DNA of 64,000 nucleotides from an alpha proteobacterium U9-1i (lineage in GTDB: Bacteria; Pseudomonadota; Alphaproteobacteria; Caulobacterales; Aquidulcibacteraceae), in assembly GCA_000974665.1 (NCBI GenBank), contig BBSY01000003.1, positions 248,001-312,000 on the forward strand. The letters are read 5' to 3'. Under the pieces are notes generated by a model. It ran no database searches and was not told the DNA's origin. It saw only the letters and a program-made list of their open reading frames with translations. Made by a program: the position numbers and the translations under genes. Shown piece after piece: positions 17,444 to 25,872 of this stretch. Each line of letters starts with the position of its first letter. Position 1 is the stretch's first letter.

Positions 17444-17848
17444 ATGGCGGCGAACAAAAATGGTCTGGGCGCGGTGTTCGCGAAATTCGCGGGCGCCACG
17501 TCGAAGGTGGCCGGCAAGCCTTACGTGTTCATAGGTTGCGTCGTCATCGTTTTAATATGGGCGCTAGCCGGCCCCGCCGCCGGCTTTTCAGACACCTGGC
17601 AGCTGATCATTAATACCTCGACGACGATCATCACCTTCCTCATGGTGTTCTTGATCCAAAACACCCAGAACCGCGACAACGCCGCCATTCAGGCCAAACT
17701 CGACGAACTCATTCGCGTTGGCGATTCGGACAATAAATTCATTGGCATCGAACATCTGAGCGACGAAGAGCTTGAAGGCATCCTCAAGGATGTTGAGCAA
17801 TACGCGCAAAATCTGCATCAGGAATTGCGCCAACGTGGCGAGCGTTGA
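17444..17848 (+). CDS. Low-affinity iron permease-like small membrane protein
   Basis: A 134-residue protein with two TM segments (about 24-44 and 50-68) joined by GPAAGFSDTWQLIINTSTTIITFLMVFLIQNTQNRD. This is the signature of the low-affinity iron permease family, followed by a charged helical tail. The bacterial members are short and their transport activity is largely untested. The start at 17444 has GGAG ten bases upstream; the frame open from 17354 lacks this. Confidence 0.8.
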   Translation: MAANKNGLGAVFAKFAGATSKVAGKPYVFIGCVVIVLIWALAGPAAGFSDTWQLIINTSTTIITFLMVFLIQNTQNRDNAAIQAKLDELIRVGDSDNKFIGIEHLSDEELEGILKDVEQYAQNLHQELRQRGER

Positions 17849-17863
17849 CGAGGCGAGGCGGCG

Positions 17864-18220
17864 ATGGCGAAGAGCTTGACCATCTACGGTATTAAGAATT
17901 GCGACACGATGAAGAAGGCCCGCGCCTGGCTCGACCAGCACGGCGCCGCCTACACCTTTCACGACTACAAGGCCGAAGGCGTTGCGAAGACCAAGCTTGA
18001 TGCGTGGTCCAAGGAGGTGGGCTGGGAGGTGCTTCTCAACCGCGCCGGCACGACGTTCCGCGCGCTGCCTGACGCTGACAAAGCCGGTCTCACTGAGAAG
18101 AAGGCGATCGCGCTCATGCTTGCCCAGCCGTCCATGATCAAGCGGCCCGTGCTCGAAGGCGGCAGCAAGCTTTTGGTAGGATTCAAGCCCGACGCCTATG
18201 CCGATGCGTTGAACCGCTGA
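17864..18220 (+). CDS. ArsC/Spx-family thioredoxin-fold protein (YffB-like)
   Basis: A 118-residue cytoplasmic protein beginning with the YffB signature LTIYGIKNCDTMKKARAWLD. The single redox cysteine is in KNCDTMKK, and IKRPVLEGG lies near the C-terminus with the conserved Arg-Pro. The family includes arsenate reductases, but YffB-type members lack proven arsenate activity and may be GSH-dependent thiol reductases. It follows the iron-permease-like gene by 15 bases in the same direction. Confidence 0.88.
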   Translation: MAKSLTIYGIKNCDTMKKARAWLDQHGAAYTFHDYKAEGVAKTKLDAWSKEVGWEVLLNRAGTTFRALPDADKAGLTEKKAIALMLAQPSMIKRPVLEGGSKLLVGFKPDAYADALNR

Positions 18221-18433
18221 CATCCGCGCATGGCTAACGAAAGCTTGCAGCAATTACCGCAAAAATTATTGCTGAACAACACGATAGGGCTGATCGCGCT
18301 TAACTCTATTTTCAACCAGACACGTCATTTGTCTTGGCTTCGCGCTCGCTCTCGAAGGCGGCGTGGGTATGTGGGGTGGAGCGGATGACGCCATAAGGCG
18401 CGACGTTCCCGGTAGAAAACCAAGGGAAGTGTC

Positions 18434-18703
18434 ATGGCGTTCACAGATTCAGAAATCGCGGAAGCGCATCAAGCGGTGCGTGAAGCGGGCCTCGGCGAAG
18501 ATCTCTACAAGCTGGGCTTGATCTACTCGACCGGCGAAAGCGTTGACCTGGTGCAGGCGCACATGTGGTTCAACTTGGCGGCCGCGCGTGGGTCACAAGG
18601 CGCGAAAGAGTGCCGTCGCGAACTGGCGATGCAGCTCAGCGGTTCGGAAATCGCTCAAGCGCAAAAGCTGGCCCGCGAGTGGATCAGCACCCGCCATCAC
18701 TAA
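18434..18703 (+). CDS. Short Sel1-repeat protein
   Basis: An 89-residue protein with one clear Sel1-like repeat (DLYKLGLIYSTGESVDLVQAHMWFNLAAARGSQGAKECR). Sel1 repeats mediate protein-protein contacts. There is no signal peptide. It is preceded by about 210 bases without a gene and ends 12 bases before the convergent export-lipoprotein stop. Function unknown. Confidence 0.75.
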   Translation: MAFTDSEIAEAHQAVREAGLGEDLYKLGLIYSTGESVDLVQAHMWFNLAAARGSQGAKECRRELAMQLSGSEIAQAQKLAREWISTRHH

Positions 18704-18714
18704 TGCGGTGCGAT

Positions 18715-19428
18715 TTAGTTCCGGCTGTCGCCGCGCAGATCGTAGTAAAAGCTGAACTGGATGGGCAACGCGTCGCGGACGTATTGCTGCATGAACAGGT
18801 TCACTTGGGCGATGCCGGAACGCGGCACGTAAACGACGTCGTAGCGCTGCAACGGCTGCGCGTTCGGAAAGCCGGCGCGCATCGCGCGCGGTGAGAGATC
18901 GACTTCACTGACCGTGGATTGGCCGCTGGCGCGCGACAGCACCAGCACGTCGCTGCGGCGGGCGCTGGTGAGAAATCCACCGGCGAGGGCGACGGCCTGA
19001 AACGCGTCGATATTGGCCGGCATCTCATAAATGCCTGGCCGCGCGACCTCGCCGCCAACGAAAACTTGCCGCGAGGAAAAACTCTTCGGCGTGACGCTAA
19101 GCTCTGGCGCGCGCAATTGCGCCGAGTACGCCGCGATCAACGCATCGTGCAAATCGGCAGCGGAACGATCTGCCGCTTGCACCGGTGCGATCAACGGCAG
19201 CGCAATGCGCCCATCTGGCCCGACGGTGACCGTTCGGCTTAGTTCCGGCGCCGAAAAAACAATCACCTCGATTTCATCGCCCGGGAAGAAGCGATAGGTC
19301 GGCGTTTCAGGGGCATAGGTCATCGCCGCCGGCGCCGTTTGGGCGTTGGCGGGGATTTGCGCGGTGGCGGCGCAGCCGGCAAAGCCCGCCGCGATCATCA
19401 CCGCGAAAAGGCCGATCGCACTCCGCAT
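18715..19428 (-). CDS. Polysaccharide biosynthesis/export lipoprotein (Wza-like)
   Basis: A 237-residue outer-membrane lipoprotein with lipobox GFAGC (Cys19). A polysaccharide-export domain follows (YRFFPGDEIEVIVFSAPELSRTVTVGPDGRIALPLI), then a SLBB-like repeat (VFVGGEVARPGIYEMPANIDAFQAVALAGG). The family forms the outer-membrane channel for exopolysaccharide. A GTG four codons upstream is possible, but GGAG sits correctly before the ATG at 19428. It diverges from the chain-length gene with a shared promoter region of about 130 bp. Confidence 0.9.
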   Translation of the reverse strand: MRSAIGLFAVMIAAGFAGCAATAQIPANAQTAPAAMTYAPETPTYRFFPGDEIEVIVFSAPELSRTVTVGPDGRIALPLIAPVQAADRSAADLHDALIAAYSAQLRAPELSVTPKSFSSRQVFVGGEVARPGIYEMPANIDAFQAVALAGGFLTSARRSDVLVLSRASGQSTVSEVDLSPRAMRAGFPNAQPLQRYDVVYVPRSGIAQVNLFMQQYVRDALPIQFSFYYDLRGDSRN

Positions 19429-19560
19429 CGAAAGCTCCACGCTTTGTTAGGCCGCGCGCGCGATCACGCGCACGCACGAACGCAGCCTGCGGGGAAGAGG
19501 GTGAACGATCATTTACCAAATCGCAGCGAAACTGCGGTTCACTCTCGCGCGGGAGGCCCG

Positions 19561-21123
19561 ATGGGCTCGTCGGAAGCAAAAACAGGGCCGGCCTTTTCGG
19601 GTTGGTCCAATACAACGCGGCCAAGCTTTGCCGATGCGATCGCCATGCTGTGGGCGGAGCGCGCCTGGGTGATCGGCGTCGGCGCGATGATCTGCGCCAT
19701 TGGCCTTGCTGTGGCGCTGCTGCTGCCGCGCACATACACCGCGCGAACCGAGCTGCTGGTGCGGTTGGGCCAGGAATACGTCTACCAGCCAACCATTGGC
19801 GGCGCTGGCGCGCAGGGCGCGGCGCCGGAGATTCAGTCGGTGGTCAACGCGGAAATGCGCATGATCGGGTCTGGCGCCGTCGTGCGCCGCACGATCGGTG
19901 CGGTCGGCCTCGCGACGCTTTATCCGAGCATAGCGGCCTCTCCCGGAGGCGCTGCGCGCAAATTGGCCGACGCAGAGCGTGCGTTCGCCGAACATCTGAC
20001 GATCGAAACCGCGCCGCAGACGCCGGCGATTGGCTTGTCTTTCGCACACGAAAATCCTGAAATCGCCGCGCGGGCGCTCAATGCCCTGGTGGATCAATAC
20101 CTCGCCTATCGCCGCACCGTGCTTGCGGGCGGCGAAGGCGCGGCGCTCGCTGCGCAGAGCACCGAGGTCAACACCCGCGCCGCCGCCGCGAGCGTGTCAT
20201 TGGCCGCCTTCCTCAGCGAGCACGAGATCGGTGACTTTGACGCCGAACTCAACGCACTGGCTGCACGCTCCGCCGATACCGAAACCCAATTGTTCGACGC
20301 CGCCGCCCGTCGTGGCGAAGCGGAGGCGCGCGCGGCCTCCCTTCGCGCCCGCTTCACTGCCGAGCCCGAGGAAATTTCGCTCTATTCGGAGAGTGACGCC
20401 CGCCGTGAGTTGGTGCAGGCGCAGGTGGAGCGTGAGCAATTGCTGTCACGTTACCAAGATGACGCCCCGCCTGTGCGCGAGGTCGATCGCCGCATCGCGC
20501 AGCTGACCAATTTCCTTGCGGGCGGCGATCCGGCCAGCGTCACGCGCCGCGGGGCCAATCCCGTTCGACAGGATCTGGCCAGCCAAATGTATGCGGCCGA
20601 CGCGGAAGCGCGCGCGCAACGAGGCCGCGAAACAGCTCTCACGCGCCAGCGCAACGAACTGCGCGAGCGCTTGAGCGCGCTACGGGTGATCGAGCCGGAA
20701 TTCCGCCAATTGCTGCGCGAACGCACGATCCTCGAAACCAATGCGCAAAGTTTTGCGACGCGCGCGGAGGAAGCGCGGTCGTTTAGCGAATTGCTGGGCC
20801 GTTCCACCGACAACATCTCGCTTGTGGAGCGTGCAGCGGTTCCCACTCAAGCCAAGAGCCTGCGCCTCGCCATCGCCTTGATCACATTGCTGATCGCAGG
20901 TGTGGTCGCGATCGCGGTGGGATTGGTGCGCGGCCTGCTGCGGCGCGGTTTCCCGACGCCGCAAGCCGCCTCGCGCGCGCTTGAGGCGCCTGTGCTGGCG
21001 GTCGTGCCGCGCGCGGCACACGCCGCACCGCAAATGGCAAAGCAATCGCCACCGCCGGCGAACGATGTGGCGCCGCGCCAACTGAAGACGAAGCTCAAAC
21101 TGGTCGAAGGCGCCAAGCCATGA
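19561..21123 (+). CDS. Wzz/GumC-like polysaccharide chain-length determinant
   Basis: A 520-residue inner-membrane protein. TM1 is near residues 38-58 (VIGVGAMICAIGLAVALLL), followed by a Wzz domain with YTARTELLV, then a long periplasmic coiled-coil region (Arg/Glu/Ala rich, about 190-420). TM2 is near 445-465. The tail has no kinase domain of its own. The next gene, overlapping by ATGA, supplies the kinase-like partner. GGGAGG precedes the ATG. With the Wza-like lipoprotein it should form the export conduit. Confidence 0.9.
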   Translation: MGSSEAKTGPAFSGWSNTTRPSFADAIAMLWAERAWVIGVGAMICAIGLAVALLLPRTYTARTELLVRLGQEYVYQPTIGGAGAQGAAPEIQSVVNAEMRMIGSGAVVRRTIGAVGLATLYPSIAASPGGAARKLADAERAFAEHLTIETAPQTPAIGLSFAHENPEIAARALNALVDQYLAYRRTVLAGGEGAALAAQSTEVNTRAAAASVSLAAFLSEHEIGDFDAELNALAARSADTETQLFDAAARRGEAEARAASLRARFTAEPEEISLYSESDARRELVQAQVEREQLLSRYQDDAPPVREVDRRIAQLTNFLAGGDPASVTRRGANPVRQDLASQMYAADAEARAQRGRETALTRQRNELRERLSALRVIEPEFRQLLRERTILETNAQSFATRAEEARSFSELLGRSTDNISLVERAAVPTQAKSLRLAIALITLLIAGVVAIAVGLVRGLLRRGFPTPQAASRALEAPVLAVVPRAAHAAPQMAKQSPPPANDVAPRQLKTKLKLVEGAKP

Positions 21124-21809
21124 GCGGCGAAATCTCGCTCGACGGCGTGTTTGCAGCGCTCCATGTGCAGCCGTTGAAAAGCGCAGGTCCAGGCCGATGC
21201 GTGATGTTCGTCAGCGCAAGCAAGGGCGATGGCGTCACGACCATTTCACGCGCTGCAGCCGTCGCCGCTGGCTCGGAAGGCACGGCCTACGCCATTGACC
21301 TCGAATTGCGGCGCAACGCGCTGGCGAAATCCTTCAAAGACGCGGGCGAGGGCCTCGGCCCACGCATCAACGGTCGACTCAACGGCGTCTCATTTTATCG
21401 TGTGACAAACGCCCTCGGGCAGGTCGTGCATGAGGACGAGACAGCGTTCTCCTACCATCGTGTCGCGCGTTCGCGGCTTTATGTCGGCGTGTTCGATCAT
21501 CGCCGCCTGCCCGACGCCGCGCGCGTTCAGATTTCATCGAGCGCTGAGTATTGGAACGCCGCACGCGCCGGCGGCGCCGTGACAATCGTGGACGCTCCAG
21601 CTCTGGAGCGCAGCCAGATTGCATTGCGCGTGTGTGCGCACATGGACGGCGTTGTGCTCGTTGTTGGCGATGATGCTGGCGCCGCGCCGGCGGCGCTCGC
21701 AGCGCGAACGGCTTTGTTGGCAGCAGGCGCCAACCTCATGGGGTTGGTCTACACGAAGGCAAGCCCGCCAGTGCTGGCGATGGATCGCTTGTTGCGGCGC
21801 GCGTCCTAA
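21120..21809 (+). CDS. CpsD/ParA-like P-loop protein with degenerate Walker A
   Basis: A 229-residue protein arranged like a bacterial tyrosine-kinase (BY-kinase) domain. The P-loop position reads SASKGDGVTTISRA where the family has a G-[DE]-G-K-[ST]-T core, so the Walker lysine is replaced by valine. A Walker A'-like AIDLELRRN follows, and DGVVLVVGDD later. There is no tyrosine-rich tail. It is fused by a 4-bp overlap to the Wzz-like gene, so it is probably a non-hydrolysing regulatory partner. Loss of ATPase activity is inference. Confidence 0.75.
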   Translation: MSGEISLDGVFAALHVQPLKSAGPGRCVMFVSASKGDGVTTISRAAAVAAGSEGTAYAIDLELRRNALAKSFKDAGEGLGPRINGRLNGVSFYRVTNALGQVVHEDETAFSYHRVARSRLYVGVFDHRRLPDAARVQISSSAEYWNAARAGGAVTIVDAPALERSQIALRVCAHMDGVVLVVGDDAGAAPAALAARTALLAAGANLMGLVYTKASPPVLAMDRLLRRAS

Positions 21810-22711
21810 GCGGCCTGCGCGAGCGTCTCGCCGTAGAAGCGCTGTTCCCAGAACCAGAGCACTTTGCCCGCCCCGCGCGCGGCGCGGTCCAGCAGCAACA
21901 AGGCGCGCGATCCAGAGCCGGCGGCGACAACCAAGGCGCTTGCGCCGTAGACGCACGCTTGGCCCGCGCCGATCGCCATATGTCGCGCGAGCGACGCATA
22001 GCGATGTTCTGCCCATGCCGTTTCAGACGGCCCTTGCCCATAAGCAAAGGCACGCTTCAAGCCATGCGCGAGTCGCGTGCGTTTGGCGTCGACATGTTCG
22101 GTGACGACCGCTTCCGCCGCCCAAGCGAATTGCGCACCCGCCTCGGCCCATGATGAGAACAGAAGGTCGTCTTCGCCGCCCTTTTCGTTGGCGCTTGCCG
22201 CAAACGGCTCGGGCTCGTCAAACATCGCCCGCGGTTGCAGCGAATTGCCGATCCCAAACGCTTGGCACGGCCCGCTGTTGCGAGGGCCGGTGCGAGAATA
22301 GAGGCGCTCGAAGAATGCGCGGCCCATGTCAGCGTCCGGCGCCTGGGCGTGTACAGGTCCAAACACGCTTTGTGCGCCGGTCGCGCGGCGCTGCGCAATA
22401 AGCGCTGCAAGCCAGCCTGGCGCCGCTTCTTCGTCATCGTCGAGCCAAGCGACAAGGTCGCCACGCGAGAAGCGAAGCGCGGCGTTTCGTGCGTGGGCGA
22501 CGCCAGGTCGTGGCTCGTGCGCCCAACGGAACGGGATCGGAGCGCGCGCGTCGAGCCAGCGGAACGTCGCGATCGCCGAACCTTCTGGAGAATTGTCGAC
22601 TGCGACCAACTCGACGTTCTCGACACCGACTTGTGCAAACACGCTGCGCGCGGCCCGAATGAAGCTCTCTGGGCGGCGGAATGTTGGGATGAGGACGCTG
22701 ACGCGGGTCAT
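21806..22711 (-). CDS. Family 2 glycosyltransferase
   Basis: A 301-residue GT-A fold enzyme beginning MTRVSVLIPTFRRPESF, with VDNSPEG, the metal-binding DDD-type motif in DLVAWLDDDEEAAPGW (near 90) and a later GGEDDLLFSSWAEAG catalytic segment. It transfers a sugar from a nucleotide donor onto a lipid-linked polysaccharide intermediate; the specific sugar is unknown. Convergent overlap of 4 bp with the kinase-like gene; upstream it overlaps the deacetylase gene (ATGA). Confidence 0.9.
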   Translation of the reverse strand: MTRVSVLIPTFRRPESFIRAARSVFAQVGVENVELVAVDNSPEGSAIATFRWLDARAPIPFRWAHEPRPGVAHARNAALRFSRGDLVAWLDDDEEAAPGWLAALIAQRRATGAQSVFGPVHAQAPDADMGRAFFERLYSRTGPRNSGPCQAFGIGNSLQPRAMFDEPEPFAASANEKGGEDDLLFSSWAEAGAQFAWAAEAVVTEHVDAKRTRLAHGLKRAFAYGQGPSETAWAEHRYASLARHMAIGAGQACVYGASALVVAAGSGSRALLLLDRAARGAGKVLWFWEQRFYGETLAQAA

Positions 22712-23472
22712 GGTCGTGCGCGCTCCAATGCCGAAGTCACCGGCAGAATGTGAAAGCCGAGCTTACGCGCGGCGGAGAGAAACAAGTCGAGATCGGCGCC
22801 GCTCGTGCCCCAGGCCGATGGCGTGTCGGACACGTCATGGGTGAAGGCGATGAGCCATGCTGTGCGCTTGGCGGCCTGACGCAGCGCGTCATACGCGGCC
22901 GAGAGGGCGCCGGCGCCGAACAACGGCGCCGCTCGAAGCTGCGCGAGATCGGCGCGTCCAACATTCAATCCACGCAAAACGCCGCGCGCGGAACGCATGC
23001 GTGGCGGCAGCGCATCCTTCAACTCGTTCGTGGATTCGCCATACGGATACGCCAACGCCACGGGGGCGTGGGTGAGGCCCATGGCGCGGAGTGCGTCGCG
23101 ATTGGCTGCGATGTCTGTCAATGTGTCGAAGGCGTCGCGTGTGGCGCAATCGGCATGGCTGAATGTATGGCAGCCGATCTCGTGACCGGCTTCCGCCAGT
23201 CGAACAATATCCGCAGCGGAAAAGCCCTGACCGCATGGCCCGTCTTTGTCGGCCATGTCAGCGGCGGCGTAGTAAGTGCCGCGCGCGCCATGTCGCGCAA
23301 GGATCGCTGCGCCTTCATGTGCAGCGCTCCTCGGAAAATCGTCAAAGCAGATCGACAGGATCGGCTCATCGAAGCGCAACACCACAGGTCGCGCTGCCCG
23401 CCACTGCGTCAGTCGGCGTTTGACCTTCGCGGCCAAAGTCCGCGGCGGCGCGTAGGCAAGCACATCGCTCAC
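22708..23472 (-). CDS. Polysaccharide deacetylase (NodB/CE4 family)
   Basis: A 254-residue protein with the NodB motifs SICFDDFP (metal and catalytic Asp), GHEIGCHTFSHADC (H-xxx-H metal site), and ALAYPYGEST. AFTHDVSDTP supplies the late histidine. It removes N- or O-acetyl groups from a polysaccharide. There is no signal peptide, which suggests cytoplasmic or atypical localisation. Overlaps both neighbours by four bases. Confidence 0.88.
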   Translation of the reverse strand: MSDVLAYAPPRTLAAKVKRRLTQWRAARPVVLRFDEPILSICFDDFPRSAAHEGAAILARHGARGTYYAAADMADKDGPCGQGFSAADIVRLAEAGHEIGCHTFSHADCATRDAFDTLTDIAANRDALRAMGLTHAPVALAYPYGESTNELKDALPPRMRSARGVLRGLNVGRADLAQLRAAPLFGAGALSAAYDALRQAAKRTAWLIAFTHDVSDTPSAWGTSGADLDLFLSAARKLGFHILPVTSALERARP

Positions 23473-24410
23473 GCGAGGTGCTCTGCGTAGTGGCTCGCCC
23501 GGTAGAGTTTGAATGCGACACGGCGGAGCGGCATGGGCGACGCCTCAAGCGGATCGCGCGCGAGCCAAGAGAACGCGGCGCGTAACGCCGTCAGCGCCGG
23601 CGCGCGCTTCAGCGCGTTGGCCATACGGAAGGCCGGATAGCGCGTGATCTCGTTCGGATGCTTTGCCGCGAGCCGCGCGAAATTCGGCCCAGCCTCGCGC
23701 GATTTGCGCATGAGGGTCTCGACGCTATCGAGCCCCGCGTGCGTCGCCGAATTGTCGATATGCAGGATCGGCGCGTGGCGTGCAGCGCGGAGCGCCCAGT
23801 CCACGTCCTCCCAACCCCAACCCGAGAAGCTGTCGTCAAACTGGATCTGCGCAAACACGTCGCGGCGCACCAAGAGGTTGGCTGCAGCCGTGTAGCGCGC
23901 TGGCGATTGCGCGCGCGTGCGTGCGCTGTGGCAGTCGGAGCGCTCGAAAAGGTCGAGATGGAACGCCGTCTCCGGTGTCGCTTTGCTCTGTCGCACGGAC
24001 AACCCGCCGAACGCCGCGAAAGGCCGCTGACGCTTAATAACATCGAGCCAATTCGCCAAAAATTCGTCGCTGTCGGGCAGCATGTCCGCGTCTAGGAACA
24101 ACACGTACTCGCCTCGTGCTTCGGCGATCAAGCGATTGCGTCCCGCCGCGCGGCCTCCGTTCCGTTCCAGCACGACAATCCGCGCCGGCGCGCCAAGCTT
24201 TTCGGCGTGCGACAGGACATCCGCGAGCAAGTGCGCGGAGCCAGAACCATCGTCGAGCAGAACAAACTCAACACCGTCAGGTGCCCCCTCAAGGCGCTTC
24301 AGCAGCGGCGTGGGATCGTCGCGATGAAAGGGCGTCAGAACGCTTAACGTTGGTGCTTCAAGCTGACGCCCGAGGCGGATCACCCGTTCCTTAAGGCGCA
24401 CGTCGGGCAT
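23469..24410 (-). CDS. Family 2 glycosyltransferase
   Basis: A 313-residue GT-A enzyme: LSVLTPFHRDD, then VEFVLLDDGSGS, NGGRAAGRNRLIAEARGEYVLFLDADM (DxD) and a late GWGWEDVDWALRA acceptor/catalytic segment. The start is the ATG at 24410 (MPDVRLKER), 20 bases inside the end of the flippase gene; the longer frame lies wholly within that gene. Part of the exopolysaccharide unit; donor and acceptor unknown. Confidence 0.88.
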   Translation of the reverse strand: MPDVRLKERVIRLGRQLEAPTLSVLTPFHRDDPTPLLKRLEGAPDGVEFVLLDDGSGSAHLLADVLSHAEKLGAPARIVVLERNGGRAAGRNRLIAEARGEYVLFLDADMLPDSDEFLANWLDVIKRQRPFAAFGGLSVRQSKATPETAFHLDLFERSDCHSARTRAQSPARYTAAANLLVRRDVFAQIQFDDSFSGWGWEDVDWALRAARHAPILHIDNSATHAGLDSVETLMRKSREAGPNFARLAAKHPNEITRYPAFRMANALKRAPALTALRAAFSWLARDPLEASPMPLRRVAFKLYRASHYAEHLA

Positions 24411-25872
24411 TCGATCGATCCGTAAACAGGAAATGAACAAGCGCCCGGAGCTTAGCGACAAGAGTTTGAGAAACCGCTGACGCTGCCGTGCGCACGCCGA
24501 GAATGTCGAGCGCCAGCGCCGCCGCCACGTAGGTAAACACACCGACAACAACGCGCAGCGCCAAGCCGTTCGGTGTGAACCAAACGGCCAGTGCCATGAT
24601 CATTGTTGCGAGCGCGATGCGCGCCAGCGCACTCGCCGCTATTGGCAAAGCGAACAGGCGCCGGCCGAGAACAACGAGGAATACCATCGCCAGCAAAGCG
24701 GACGCGGCGGCGGCCATGGCCGCGCCAGCGGCGCCGAATGTTGGCGCGAGGACGAAAGTGAGCGCCACCTGCACGGCGCCCGGCCCCAGCATGATGAGCG
24801 CGCGCAGGCCCGTGCGTCGGGTAAGTTGAAATGCTTCCGACCAATAATGAAGATTAAAGCCCGCGAACACGCCCGTCAGCGCAAGCCAAGGCAAGGCGCC
24901 TGCTGCGCTCGCGCTTAAGCCTTCGCCCACCAGCAGCGCGCTCAGCGGCTTTGCGACCAGCGCCAGGCCAACACCCATTGGCAGCGTGAGCGCGGCAAGC
25001 AACGCGACATTCGTTCGCGCAACCGACCGCGCGGCTTCCACGCCACGTTCTTCGTAAGCCGAGAGCACAAGCGGCGCGAGCGCGGCGCTGGCAGCCATGA
25101 AGATGAGGTCGATCGGGCGCGCCAGCCCAAAGGCTGCGGCGAAGGCGCCGACTTCAGCGCTGCTGGTCTGCGCCGCGAGAACAAAACGTGAGACGGTTTG
25201 CACGCCAAGGTCAATGGCGAGCGCCAACGCCAACGGCGCGCCGTAACTCAGATAGGCCTGCGCTCGGTCGAGGTCGGAGTCGCCATGCCTGGCTTGGTTC
25301 ACGAACGCCGGCGCATCGAAGGCGAATACCACAAGCCCGGCGAGCGCGAGCCCAGCGAACGGCGCCGCCGCGCCGAAGTCGAATAGGGTGAGGCAAGCGA
25401 CGCCTGCCCCGAAGCCAAGTATCAAATAGAGAGCTTCGCGCGCGGCGTAGCGTTCGAGGTGCAAAGCCGCGCGATCTGTCTCGCGCGCCATGCGCGTGAG
25501 AAAACGGAAAACGGCCGCGCTCGCGGCAAAGGCGGCAATGCCAGCGATGTCGCTACCGGCGCCGGCGCTCAAAAGCGCCAAGGCCGTGCCGAGGAAAGCC
25601 GAAGTTCCAAGTGCGAGCGCGATGACGATCAAAGTCGCGAAGTGATCGCCCAGACGGCCCTCGGCTTTCGCTGCGGAATAGTAGCGAAACGCCGCGCTTT
25701 CGGCCCAGGTGAACGTGAGCGTGTGCGCCAGCATCGAGGCCGAGAGCGCGAGCGCGTATTGGCCGAATTGCTCGGGGCTCATCAGCCGTGTGAACGCTGC
25801 GATCGCGCAAAGCCCGATCAGGGCCTGCGCGATCTGCAAAGGCAGAATGCCCAGGAGTCGTCGCGCGCTCAC
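24391..25872 (-). CDS. Wzx-like polysaccharide flippase
   Basis: A 493-residue protein with 12-14 hydrophobic segments and the N-terminal FTRLMSPEQFGQYALALS pattern of the Wzx/MOP family, which flips undecaprenyl-linked repeat units across the inner membrane. The remainder is strongly alanine/leucine rich with few charged residues. It overlaps the upstream priming transferase gene by four bases and the downstream GT2 by 20 bases, consistent with one operon. Confidence 0.87.
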   Translation of the reverse strand: MSARRLLGILPLQIAQALIGLCAIAAFTRLMSPEQFGQYALALSASMLAHTLTFTWAESAAFRYYSAAKAEGRLGDHFATLIVIALALGTSAFLGTALALLSAGAGSDIAGIAAFAASAAVFRFLTRMARETDRAALHLERYAAREALYLILGFGAGVACLTLFDFGAAAPFAGLALAGLVVFAFDAPAFVNQARHGDSDLDRAQAYLSYGAPLALALAIDLGVQTVSRFVLAAQTSSAEVGAFAAAFGLARPIDLIFMAASAALAPLVLSAYEERGVEAARSVARTNVALLAALTLPMGVGLALVAKPLSALLVGEGLSASAAGALPWLALTGVFAGFNLHYWSEAFQLTRRTGLRALIMLGPGAVQVALTFVLAPTFGAAGAAMAAAASALLAMVFLVVLGRRLFALPIAASALARIALATMIMALAVWFTPNGLALRVVVGVFTYVAAALALDILGVRTAASAVSQTLVAKLRALVHFLFTDRSNARRAP

